Source: JANNXQ01 sp031425095
Lineage (GTDB): Bacteria; Verrucomicrobiota; Verrucomicrobiia; Chthoniobacterales; Chthoniobacteraceae
Assembly: GCA_031425095.1 (NCBI GenBank)
Contig: JANPIS010000491.1
Location: 1 to 8,483 of the forward strand
Direction: 5' to 3'
DNA: 8,483 nucleotides
Shown: piece after piece, positions 1-5,898 of the stretch
How positions within the stretch are numbered: position 1 is the first letter of the stretch
Layout: each line of letters opens with the position of its first letter
Notes under the pieces: generated by a model
What the model was told of the DNA's origin: nothing
Seen by the model: only the letters and a program-made list of their open reading frames with translations
Database searches by the model: none
Program-made: the position numbers and the translations under genes

Positions 1-58
1 GCGCCAGACTTAGGATCTGGTTCCGCAAGGAGTAGGGGTTCGAGTCCCCTCCTCGGCA
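1..58 (+). tRNA. tRNA-Leu (anticodon UAG), 3' portion, cut by the window edge
   Basis: This is the 3' part of a class II tRNA. The anticodon stem CCAGA (4-8) pairs perfectly with TCTGG (16-20) around the 7-nt loop CTTAGGA, placing anticodon TAG at 11-13, which reads leucine CUA (and other CUN) codons. A long variable arm follows, with TCC (22-24) pairing GGA (29-31), as expected for tRNA-Leu. The T arm is AGGGG (34-38), loop TTCGAGT, then CCCCT (46-50). The 3' acceptor strand is CCTCGGC (51-57) with discriminator A58, the usual base for tRNA-Leu. CCA is not encoded, since C59-T60 follow. The 5' acceptor strand and D arm lie outside the window. The gene converges on the DHOR gene with only 13 nt between them. 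Confidence 0.93.
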
Positions 59-71
59 CTTGCTTGCTCGG

Positions 72-1319
72 TCAGATCGAGTTCAGGAAGTCGAAAAGGG
101 CCTGGCGCTGGCCGGGGCTAAGCGTCTGGTAACGTTCCCGAGAGTTCCGCGCTTCACCGTCATGGGCGCGGATGGCGTCATCGAGCGTCGCGGCGCGGCC
201 GTCGTGGAGATAGGGAGCGCTCACGCGCAGGCCCCAGAGCGGAGCAGTGCGCATGTCGCGCGGGCCGGCGGCGCCTTGCGCGATGCCGTCGCCGAGCGAG
301 CCCATGTCGTGGAGGAGCAGGTCGGAGTACAGTGCGACCGGTTTCTGGCTCAGCGCGGCGATGGCGTTTGGTCCGGTGAACATGACGGGCTGATGGCAGG
401 CGACGCAGTTCAGCTGCTGGAAGACTTGGCGACCGGCATTCGCGGAGGGCGAAAGCGGGACGGTCGGCGGTGGCGCGAGGAAGCGCATGAAGTCGGCAGC
501 GGCGTCGATGTCGCCCTTGCCGGTGAGCGGATCGGGCTCGTCCTCGGGGTCGAGGAGGTTGTCGACGGCGGCGAGTTTTGCGGTGTCGCCATTGGGGGCA
601 TTTTCCTCCGGGAAAAAGCGGCTCGTGATGCCCATCTCGTTCAGGTAGGCGTCGCCGGCGAACGCGAGGACGGATGAGAGCTGGGCCTTCCAGCCGAAGC
701 GGCCGACGCGCATTTCGCCGCTCACGACATCCTGCACCATGGCGGCGCGACCCCGGATGCCGTCGCCTTGCGGACGCTGGGCATTGCGCTGGATGTCGCG
801 ATCGGGGATGGCCTCGATGAGGCCGAGGCCAAAGAGTGGGGTGGACTGCCGATGCGCGATGATACTGGCTTCCGTCGGGACATTCTCCAGCGCATCCACG
901 GCGATGGCGCGCTGTTGGAGGAGCGTCCCGCCGTGCAGCTCCATGGCATCGAAGGCTCCATCCACGCGGCGCGCAAAGCGCGTGACCGTGACCGCGCCGC
1001 CGCCGCCGACGCCCCCGCTGGCGTGGCAGGAGACACAGGAGACGCCATTGAAAATGGGCCCGAGGCCGCCGGCCGCATCTTCGACGTTCTCAAACTCCTC
1101 CTGGCCCGCGCCGAAGTCGGCCAGTTCTGCCGCCGTCAGCCCGGGGAGGGGATCACCGAATTGCCCCGGACCGGTCGGGGCCGGGAATGGTCGTGGGCGG
1201 GCGGTGTGACGATCGGCGCGCTGCTTGGGGGAGCCTTGGGGGATCTGCGACTGTGCGAACTCGGGTATCAGGGCGATGCTCGTAATGGCCAGGAAGGCGG
1301 GGAGAAGTTTTGCTTTCAT
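72..1319 (-). CDS. Exported di-heme oxidoreductase of the DHOR/DUF1111 family (cytochrome c peroxidase-like)
   Basis: The 415-residue product begins with a Sec signal peptide (about residues 1-24, ending AQS before Q25), so it should act in the periplasm. It carries two c-type heme motifs: C95-V-S-C98-H99 in the N-terminal half and C305-V-A-C308-H309 in the C-terminal half. Conserved C-terminal segments typical of DHOR/DUF1111 (Pfam PF06537, also called thiol oxidoreductase) are LLLHDMG (334-340), RTAPLWGL (357-364) and YLHDGRA (370-376). The family is distantly related to di-heme peroxidases and MauG, but its substrate is generally unknown, so peroxidase activity is inferred. The length is normal and the gene looks intact. 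The start at 1319 is supported by the signal peptide; no clear Shine-Dalgarno sequence precedes it. It lies 123 nt downstream of the beta-barrel gene on the same strand, so the two may share a transcript, although the gap holds a separate inverted repeat and a TTAAGGTT motif. Confidence 0.9.
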   Translation of the reverse strand: MKAKLLPAFLAITSIALIPEFAQSQIPQGSPKQRADRHTARPRPFPAPTGPGQFGDPLPGLTAAELADFGAGQEEFENVEDAAGGLGPIFNGVSCVSCHASGGVGGGGAVTVTRFARRVDGAFDAMELHGGTLLQQRAIAVDALENVPTEASIIAHRQSTPLFGLGLIEAIPDRDIQRNAQRPQGDGIRGRAAMVQDVVSGEMRVGRFGWKAQLSSVLAFAGDAYLNEMGITSRFFPEENAPNGDTAKLAAVDNLLDPEDEPDPLTGKGDIDAAADFMRFLAPPPTVPLSPSANAGRQVFQQLNCVACHQPVMFTGPNAIAALSQKPVALYSDLLLHDMGSLGDGIAQGAAGPRDMRTAPLWGLRVSAPYLHDGRAATLDDAIRAHDGEARNSRERYQTLSPGQRQALFDFLNSI

Positions 1320-1339
1320 GCGCCCACGGTGCCCGGACG

Positions 1340-1347
1340 AACCTTAA
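1340..1347 (-). promoter_or_regulatory. TTAAGGTT motif upstream of the DHOR gene (PmrA-box-like half-site)
   Basis: On the - strand this reads CTTAAGGTTCG, with the 8-bp core ending 20 nt before the DHOR start codon. The same TTAAGGTT-G core occurs at 4831-4838 upstream of the response regulator. It matches the YTTAAK half-site of the established PmrA box, and the regulator in this window belongs to that OmpR/PhoB branch. No second half-site at the canonical 5-nt spacing is visible on either side, so regulator binding is a guess. Confidence 0.25.
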
Positions 1348-1353
1348 GCGGAC

Positions 1354-1376
1354 GTGAAAGCCGAAAATAATTTCAC
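1354..1376. repeat. Short inverted repeat in the gap between the barrel and DHOR genes
   Basis: GTGAAA (1354-1359) and TTTCAC (1371-1376) form a perfect 6-bp inverted repeat around an 11-nt AT-rich spacer. It lies 34 nt before the DHOR start codon and is the only AT-rich stretch in this 123-nt gap. It could be an operator or part of a promoter for the DHOR gene. A repeat this short can also arise by chance. Confidence 0.3.
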
Positions 1377-1442
1377 CTCTTTTGCAGGAGCATGCATCGA
1401 CGCTCCACATCTCCTCCACGATTCGGGGGGTGAAGGCGAAAC

Positions 1443-2378
1443 CTAGAACGCCCACTTCACCGCGAATGCACCGAAGGGCGCAGTCTCGAGGTCGGTATCT
1501 TCCAAGACGCGCTCTTGCGAGTCCCGCAGTTCGAGTTCGCCGCCGAAGGCGACGCCGACGCGCGCGCTGAAACGCCAATGCGGTCCCACTTTCCGCTCCA
1601 CGCTCACAGCGGCGCGCCACAGGCTGAGATCGACCTGGCGCACGGTATCGTCGGACCCACCGACTTCCCACTGGCCTCCAGACGGATAGCTCACGATGCC
1701 GAAGGTCCAGTCGGCGGTCGGGCGCCAGCCGATGGCGACGATCGGCGGGGTGGCTTGGATGATCCATTGGTCGTTCGGCCGCCAGATGATGCCGATCGCG
1801 CCGATGGCGCTAACGTCCTGCAGGGCGTAGCTCGCGTACACGCCTACGGCGAGGTCGAGGCGTGAGTTCCAGCGGTAACCGATGAGCCCCAGGGCGGACG
1901 CGGTGAAGCCGTCGGAGGTGAGATCTTCAAAGTCCGTCGCGATGCCAGGCTTCACGAATCCGAGCAGCCACCACGGAGAATTGCGGGGCTGATAGGCAGC
2001 AAAGATCTGGGCGGCGACCGTCTGCATTTCCTTGGTCCCGAGCCCAAGTCGCGAGCCGAAGTCGGCGTGAGTCCACGAGTAGTTCAGCGTCGCGCCGAGG
2101 GTCCAGTCGCCGGACCCCCACTTCGCGAGTGGGGCGATGAGGCGCAACTCCACGGTATCGAGGCCGCCCCGGCCATCGTCGTAGTCGAGGGTGTCCTGAA
2201 AGGTGGTATCGAGGGTGAAGGCGGGGACGCCGAAGCCGAGGGCGGCGGGGTCGATCAATTCGAGGGTGGGCGCGGGATCATCCGTCGAGGACGTTCCGGC
2301 CAGCGCTGGGCAAGCCAGTGCGACGAGGAAAGTGGAAAGGACGAGCGGGCGGAAGGGGTGGTGCGTGAGCATAAGCAT
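1443..2378 (-). CDS. Exported outer-membrane beta-barrel protein, DUF6268-like
   Basis: The 311-residue product has a signal peptide (residues 1-27, h-region LVLSTFLVALACPALA, cleavage after ALA27). The rest consists of alternating polar and apolar segments rich in Trp, Tyr and Gly, for example DWTLGATLNYSW (91-102), LGLIGYRW (163-170) and SARVGVAFGG (271-280). It ends in the aromatic KWAF (308-311), the C-terminal Phe signature recognised by the BAM insertion machinery. These traits indicate a barrel of roughly 10-14 strands in the outer membrane. The sequence resembles the DUF6268 family common in PVC bacteria, but that assignment is from memory and tentative; no transport substrate can be read from it. 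The start at 2378 has AGGA about 12 nt upstream, slightly far, and a second in-frame ATG lies two codons later. An in-frame TGA shortly upstream bounds the gene. It sits between the kinase and DHOR genes on the same strand. Confidence 0.8.
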   Translation of the reverse strand: MLMLTHHPFRPLVLSTFLVALACPALAGTSSTDDPAPTLELIDPAALGFGVPAFTLDTTFQDTLDYDDGRGGLDTVELRLIAPLAKWGSGDWTLGATLNYSWTHADFGSRLGLGTKEMQTVAAQIFAAYQPRNSPWWLLGFVKPGIATDFEDLTSDGFTASALGLIGYRWNSRLDLAVGVYASYALQDVSAIGAIGIIWRPNDQWIIQATPPIVAIGWRPTADWTFGIVSYPSGGQWEVGGSDDTVRQVDLSLWRAAVSVERKVGPHWRFSARVGVAFGGELELRDSQERVLEDTDLETAPFGAFAVKWAF

Positions 2379-2414
2379 GAATGCGCATCATCCTGACGCG
2401 TCGATGTCACTTGT

Positions 2415-2440
2415 CGCGCAAAACTCGCAACTTTTGCGCG
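2415..2440. repeat. Perfect 9-bp inverted repeat upstream of the beta-barrel gene
   Basis: CGCGCAAAA (2415-2423) is exactly mirrored by TTTTGCGCG (2432-2440) around an 8-nt spacer. It lies 36 nt upstream of the barrel start codon, within the 261-bp gap that separates this gene from the kinase gene. As DNA it could bind a dimeric repressor; as RNA it could form a stable hairpin in the 5' leader. No T-run follows on the - strand, which argues against an intrinsic terminator for the kinase transcript. Confidence 0.6.
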
Positions 2441-2581
2441 GCTTTCCAATCGGCATCAGTGCGCGCAGAGACAGGCCCGTGGCTCAGTGGGTGGGTTCAA
2501 TCGCCGTGGCTTGCTCCGCGACGTGGAGACGCTCTCGTCCCGCACCAAGAGCGCGGTAAAGCGGATGGGTTCGTGAGACTC

Positions 2582-2610
2582 TATAAATTCTCTGCCGGGC
2601 TCGCGGTCAG
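2582..2610 (-). promoter_or_regulatory. Weak candidate sigma70-type promoter for the beta-barrel gene
   Basis: On the - strand CTGACC (2610-2605) and TTTATA (2587-2582) are separated by 17 nt. They match the -35 and -10 consensus at only 4 of 6 and 3 of 6 positions. The main support is that this is the sole AT-rich patch in the GC-rich gap upstream of the barrel gene. It would give a leader of roughly 195 nt carrying the inverted repeat at 2415-2440. Confidence 0.18.
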
Positions 2611-2639
2611 ACTTTCGGCTCTTCGTTGTTGCGTGGAGC

Positions 2640-4133
2640 TTACGGCAGTTTGGCCGGCGTAATTTCCGCTCCGGCAGGCAGGCGCACGGTGAAGATGCTG
2701 CCGTTGCCTTCCTGGCTTGCGACTTCGAGCGTTCCGTGATGCGCGTCGGCGATGGATTTGCAGATGGCGAGTCCGAGTCCGGCGCCGCCGGTGCGGCGGT
2801 TGCGCGATTCTTCCGCGCGATAGAAGCGGTCGAAGATGCGCGGCAGATGCTCCGCGGCGATGCCCGGGCCGGTGTCCGCCACGGACACGGCGGCGGTGGT
2901 GCCATCGGTCGCGGTGCGCAGGGTGATGCGGCCTCCAGAGGGTGTGTGATCAATGGCGTTGGTGAGCAGATTCAGCAGCACCTGTGCGATGCGATCGGGA
3001 TCGGCACTGCACGGGGCGGGCGCGAGATCCTGCTCCAGCGTGAGGCCGCGCTCGCCAAGGATCGGCTGGAGCAGGGCGGCCGTCTCGCGAGCGATGGTGG
3101 CGAGGTCGCAGGGCTGCCGCTCCAGCGGTATCGCGTCCGCGTCGTGGCGCGCGAGTTCGAGCAGCGATTGCGTGAGCTTTTGCATCCGGCGTGCGGCCCG
3201 GAGGCACGCGTCGAGCATCTCGCGATATTCGCCCGAGGAACGCTCTCCGCGCAGGCCGAGCTGGGCCTGCGAAATGATGATGCTCACCGGCGTGCGGAGC
3301 TCGTGCGCGGCGTCGGCGGTGAAGCGCGCCTGCTGATCGAATACCGTCTCGAGCCGTGCGAAGGTGGAGTTCAGCACGCCCGCGAGCTGGCCGAGTTCGC
3401 TGTCCGTTTCCTCCACGGCGATGCGCTCGTTCAGCCGGCCGTCCGCGATGTGCACAGCGGTCGCGGTGATCGCATCGAGCGGCCGAATTGCCCGCGACGC
3501 CAGCAACCAGCCGCCGCCGAGTCCGGCCACGAGCACACCGCAACCGATGCCGCCCAGCCAGCGCGCATATTTCCGCAGCGCGGCGAGCTCGGGCTCGATC
3601 GAACGTCCGACAAGGATCGTCTCGCCGGGCGGAGTGATGATGAACACTTCGCGCAGGAAACCACGCGAACGATCCACCGATGCGAGCGCGCCAGCGGGCG
3701 AGCGCTCTGGGCGTGGTGCGTCGGCGGGAGCGCCGGCCGAGCGGGTCCATTCGCTGCCATCGCGCCACCAGAGGACATAGTAAGACGAGTGGGGCAGCTT
3801 CGGGTCGAAGAGCGCGGCCTGCTCGGGCGTCAGGCGAAACTGAGGTCGTGGCGGTCGGCGGTCTCTTGGTCCGGGAGGGCCCGGACGGCCAGGTCCATCC
3901 AGCGGCGCGAAGGGAGAGTCGTCACGCGGCGGAGGCCGTTGCGGGCGCCCGCCATCACCCGGCAGGGCGTCGGCGAGGATCGCGACGCGCTGACGGAGTT
4001 CAAGGTCGATGCGGTGGAGTTCGCTCGTGCGCTGGTAATGATAAGCCGCCACGCCCAGTCCGCTGAGCACGACGACGAGCAGAGTGCCGTGCCAGAGCTG
4101 GATCCGCCAGCGCAGGGAATGCGTGGGATTCAT
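2640..4133 (-). CDS. Membrane sensor histidine kinase of a two-component system (HAMP-HisKA-HATPase)
   Basis: The 497-residue product is an inner-membrane sensor kinase. Transmembrane segment 1 spans about residues 15-33 and segment 2 about 193-211, enclosing a periplasmic region of about 160 residues. HAMP follows (about 212-265). HisKA carries the H-box FTADAAHELRTP with phospho-acceptor H277. The ATPase domain shows the N-box (NLLTNAIDH, N392), G1 DTGPGI (420-425), F-box FDRFYR (434-439) and G2 GGAGLGLAI (449-457), so all catalytic motifs are intact. Overall order and length match PmrB/QseC/CusS-type kinases. The periplasmic region contains an unusual Pro/Arg/Gly-rich stretch (about 62-98). 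The start at 4133 was chosen because it overlaps the regulator stop codon as ATGA, a translational-coupling arrangement, and gives the first transmembrane segment a short basic N-terminus. The frame stays open upstream to 4361, but that part lies inside the regulator gene and is low-complexity Arg/Pro-rich. The signal sensed is not evident. Confidence 0.93.
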   Translation of the reverse strand: MNPTHSLRWRIQLWHGTLLVVVLSGLGVAAYHYQRTSELHRIDLELRQRVAILADALPGDGGRPQRPPPRDDSPFAPLDGPGRPGPPGPRDRRPPRPQFRLTPEQAALFDPKLPHSSYYVLWWRDGSEWTRSAGAPADAPRPERSPAGALASVDRSRGFLREVFIITPPGETILVGRSIEPELAALRKYARWLGGIGCGVLVAGLGGGWLLASRAIRPLDAITATAVHIADGRLNERIAVEETDSELGQLAGVLNSTFARLETVFDQQARFTADAAHELRTPVSIIISQAQLGLRGERSSGEYREMLDACLRAARRMQKLTQSLLELARHDADAIPLERQPCDLATIARETAALLQPILGERGLTLEQDLAPAPCSADPDRIAQVLLNLLTNAIDHTPSGGRITLRTATDGTTAAVSVADTGPGIAAEHLPRIFDRFYRAEESRNRRTGGAGLGLAICKSIADAHHGTLEVASQEGNGSIFTVRLPAGAEITPAKLP

Positions 4134-4780
4134 TCGATGCAGTAACCGTGGCCGCGACGGGTGGTGATGAAATCGTGCCCGAGCTTCTTCCGCAGATTCG
4201 AGACGTGGACGTCGAGGAGGTTGGAAAGGGTGTCGTCGTTTTCGTCGAAGAGATGCTCGTAGAGCTCGGTGCGCGAGACGACCCGGCCGCGATGTTGCGC
4301 GAGGAATTCCACGAGTCCGTACTCCCGGGCCGTGAGCACGATCTCCGTGCCGTCGCGGCACACGCGGCGTGCCGCCAGGTCGAGGAGGATCGGGCCGATA
4401 GTGATCGAGCTTGCCGCGTGTCCAGCCGCGCGACGGATCAAGGCGCGGAGGCGGGCGCAGAGTTCATCCAGATCGAAAGGCTTCGCGAGGTAATCGTCCG
4501 CGCCGGAGTCGAGACCGCGGATGCGATCGGGAAGCTCCGCGCGCGCTGTGAGCATCAGCACCGGCGTGCTTTTCGTGTATCGCAATTCCCGCAGCACCGC
4601 GAAGCCGTCCTTCACCGGCAACATCACGTCCAGCACGATGGCGTCGTAGCTTGAGTCCTGCGCCTTTTGCAGGCCCTCGGCGCCATCTTCCGCACAGTCC
4701 ACGGCGTAACCCTCCTCGCGCAGGGTCTTGGCGAGGCCGTGCAAGAGATCGGGTTCGTCTTCGACGATGAGGATGCGCAT
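4130..4780 (-). CDS. OmpR/PhoB-family response regulator (PmrA/QseB/CusR-like)
   Basis: The 216-residue product has a receiver domain (1-117) with the acidic pocket E7/D8, phospho-acceptor D51 (VLDVMLP), T78 and K100 (LAKPF). A winged-helix DNA-binding domain (about 126-216) ends in the typical DVHVSNLRKKLG (190-201) and TTRRGHGYCI (206-215). It is the cytoplasmic partner of the kinase encoded next, which starts inside its stop codon. Phosphorylated regulators of this class bind direct-repeat sites as dimers and often activate their own operon. The gene starts at 4780, with pyrimidine-rich sequence rather than a Shine-Dalgarno motif upstream. A TTAAGGTT motif lies 50 nt upstream. The regulon is unknown; the divergent hydrolase gene and the downstream barrel and DHOR genes are the natural candidates by position. 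Confidence 0.95.
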   Translation of the reverse strand: MRILIVEDEPDLLHGLAKTLREEGYAVDCAEDGAEGLQKAQDSSYDAIVLDVMLPVKDGFAVLRELRYTKSTPVLMLTARAELPDRIRGLDSGADDYLAKPFDLDELCARLRALIRRAAGHAASSITIGPILLDLAARRVCRDGTEIVLTAREYGLVEFLAQHRGRVVSRTELYEHLFDENDDTLSNLLDVHVSNLRKKLGHDFITTRRGHGYCIE

Positions 4781-4970
4781 GCAGTGGAGAGAAGCTCGGG
4801 CAGAAAGTGGGCGCTGATCCTTCCATGGCCAACCTTAAAGGGCGATGAAGACGCTCGGACAAAGCGCGAAGGACCGGGTGGCGTGGCCAAGGTCGGTGCG
4901 CGGACACAAAGCACCTAATCTGACTCCAGCGGCGCGGTCTTGCAGGAGGCCGCATCCCCACAGCCTCATC
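4781..4970. promoter_or_regulatory. Divergent intergenic region between the regulator and the hydrolase cassette
   Basis: This 190-bp non-coding stretch must hold the promoters for the - strand regulator/kinase operon and the + strand hydrolase cassette. No strong sigma70 boxes are visible; TAATCT (4916-4921) is a possible -10 for the + strand, without a convincing -35. TGGCCAA occurs twice (at 4825 and 4884). AGGAGG at 4944-4949 looks like a Shine-Dalgarno sequence but is 21 nt from the hydrolase ATG, too far for normal use. An open frame enters this region from 4845, but its translation is low-complexity and precedes a good signal peptide, so it is treated as non-coding. Confidence 0.5.
4831..4838 (-). 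promoter_or_regulatory. TTAAGGTT motif upstream of the response regulator (possible autoregulatory half-site)
   Basis: On the - strand this reads TTTAAGGTTGG and is the twin of the motif before the DHOR gene. It overlaps the small palindrome CCTTAAAGG. Placed between divergent genes, one site could affect both directions. The link to this regulator rests only on similarity to the YTTAAK half-site known for PmrA; no adjacent second half-site is seen. Confidence 0.25.
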
Positions 4971-5780
4971 ATGAAAGTTCCATCTCTCCTCAGCGCCATT
5001 GCTATCACTTTGCTCCTCGCGAGCCCGCACCAAGCGGCTGATCCGGCCCCGGATGCCAAGTGGAAGCCGCACGATATGAACCGGCCGCGTCCGCGCGTGA
5101 TGACGCCGCCCGGCTTCAGCTCCCAGGAAAAAGCGGGCGCCCCGCCCTCGGATGCAATCGTGCTCTTCGACGGCACGAATCTCGACAAATGGAAACGCGA
5201 CGCGCGCAAGGAAGACGCCGAGGGCGCGGACGACAAGGTGCTGTGGAAGGTGGAGAACGGATACTTTGAGATCGTGCCGAAAACGGGCTCAATCCGGACC
5301 CGCGAGAAGTTCGCGGGAGACACGCAATGGCACATCGAATGGGCCACGCCGGTGGAGGTGAAGGGGAACAGCCAGGGCCGGGGAAACAGTGGCGTCTTCA
5401 TCGGTGGCTTCCCCGAGGTGCAGGTGCTCGACTCGTATGAAAACGACACGTATCCCGACGGCCAGGCGGCGGGACTCTACGGACACTTCCCGCCGATGGT
5501 GAACGCCTCGCGCAAGCCTGGCGAGTGGCAGACCTACGACATCATCGTCGAGCGTCAGCGCAAGGACGCGAGCGGTGCGGTGGTGAAAAAGGCGCGGCTC
5601 ACCGTGATCCACAATGGCGTGGTGGTTCAGTGGGCGCGGGAGTTTGATTCGCCAGCGCAGGAAGGGGACCTCGGGCTCCAGGATCACAACAATCCCGGAC
5701 GCTACCGTAATATCTGGGTGCGTCCGCTGAACCTCACCGACTCGGATAGTGAGGGCACCCCAGCACCAAAGAAGCAGTGA
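4971..5780 (+). CDS. Exported 3-keto-disaccharide hydrolase-type protein (DUF1080)
   Basis: The 269-residue product has a signal peptide (1-23, h-region LLSAIAITLLLA, ending QAA) and one DUF1080/3keto-disac_hyd domain (Pfam PF06439, concanavalin-like beta-sandwich) over about residues 58-252. Family landmarks are LFDGTNLDKWK (65-75), WKVENGYFEI (92-101), GRGNSGVF (136-143), EVQVLDSYEN (149-158), NASRKPGEWQTYDI (178-191) and the closing GLQDHNNPGRYRNIWVRPL (235-253). Characterised relatives cleave 3-keto-glycosides made by sugar 3-dehydrogenases, but the family is large in PVC bacteria and most members are untested, so the substrate is inferred. The start at 4971 is chosen because it begins directly at the signal peptide; an in-frame ATG at 4845 would add 42 implausible residues. 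It is the first of three co-directional genes for exported proteins and ends 118 nt before the next. Confidence 0.9.
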   Translation: MKVPSLLSAIAITLLLASPHQAADPAPDAKWKPHDMNRPRPRVMTPPGFSSQEKAGAPPSDAIVLFDGTNLDKWKRDARKEDAEGADDKVLWKVENGYFEIVPKTGSIRTREKFAGDTQWHIEWATPVEVKGNSQGRGNSGVFIGGFPEVQVLDSYENDTYPDGQAAGLYGHFPPMVNASRKPGEWQTYDIIVERQRKDASGAVVKKARLTVIHNGVVVQWAREFDSPAQEGDLGLQDHNNPGRYRNIWVRPLNLTDSDSEGTPAPKKQ

Positions 5781-5815
5781 AAAAATTCCAAGGACGAATC
5801 GCATCCCGGAGAACT

Positions 5816-5832
5816 CCCGTTTAGAAAGCGGG
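5816..5832 (+). terminator. Weak hairpin after the DUF1080 gene
   Basis: CCCGTTT pairs with AAAGCGGG-type sequence around the 3-nt loop AGA, giving seven base pairs including one G-U. A TTTT run begins 8 nt past the stem (5841-5844), too far for a classical intrinsic terminator. It may attenuate transcription into the copper-protein gene or protect the 3' end of the hydrolase mRNA. Confidence 0.3.
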
Positions 5833-5844
5833 CGTCTGGATTTT

Positions 5845-5877
5845 GGAGCTTAAATGGAACTTGGAACTTTGAAACTT
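5845..5877 (+). repeat. Degenerate heptamer repeats (GGAACTT type)
   Basis: Four related 7-mers lie within 33 nt: GGAGCTT (5845-5851), GGAACTT (5856-5862), GGAACTT (5863-5869) and GAAACTT (5871-5877). The block is AT-richer than its surroundings and sits 21 nt before the chosen start of the copper-protein gene. It also creates an alternative start (ATG 5854 with GGAG 5 nt upstream). It may be a small dispersed intergenic repeat or a binding site. Confidence 0.5.
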
Positions 5878-5898
5878 GCTGCTTCCCTTCGCCCTCTC

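Noticed and set aside
1..58. tRNA 3' end as an attachment site of an integrated element
   Set aside because: No integrase gene and no second copy of the tRNA 3' sequence were seen in the window.
60..677. A 205-codon + strand frame directly after the tRNA
   Set aside because: It is antisense to the heme-binding C-terminal half of the DHOR gene and has no recognisable features.
1387..1406. GGAGC/GCTCC stem with 10-nt loop as a terminator for the barrel gene
   Set aside because: Only five base pairs, a long loop and no following T-run on the - strand.
2736..4145. A 469-codon open frame on the + strand opposite the kinase gene
   Set aside because: Its translation is low-complexity and rich in Arg, Ala and Gly with no recognisable motif, while the opposite strand encodes an intact kinase. 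It is an expected by-product of GC-rich codon bias.
4134..4361. N-terminal extension of the kinase frame inside the regulator gene
   Set aside because: The 76 added residues are Arg/Pro-rich shadow sequence overlapping conserved regulator codons; the ATGA-coupled start at 4133 is far more plausible.
2640..4780. Two-component system as a copper-sensing CusSR pair serving the copper protein
   Set aside because: The sensor region has no Met/His-rich metal-binding pattern, so proximity to a cupredoxin gene is not enough to name it.
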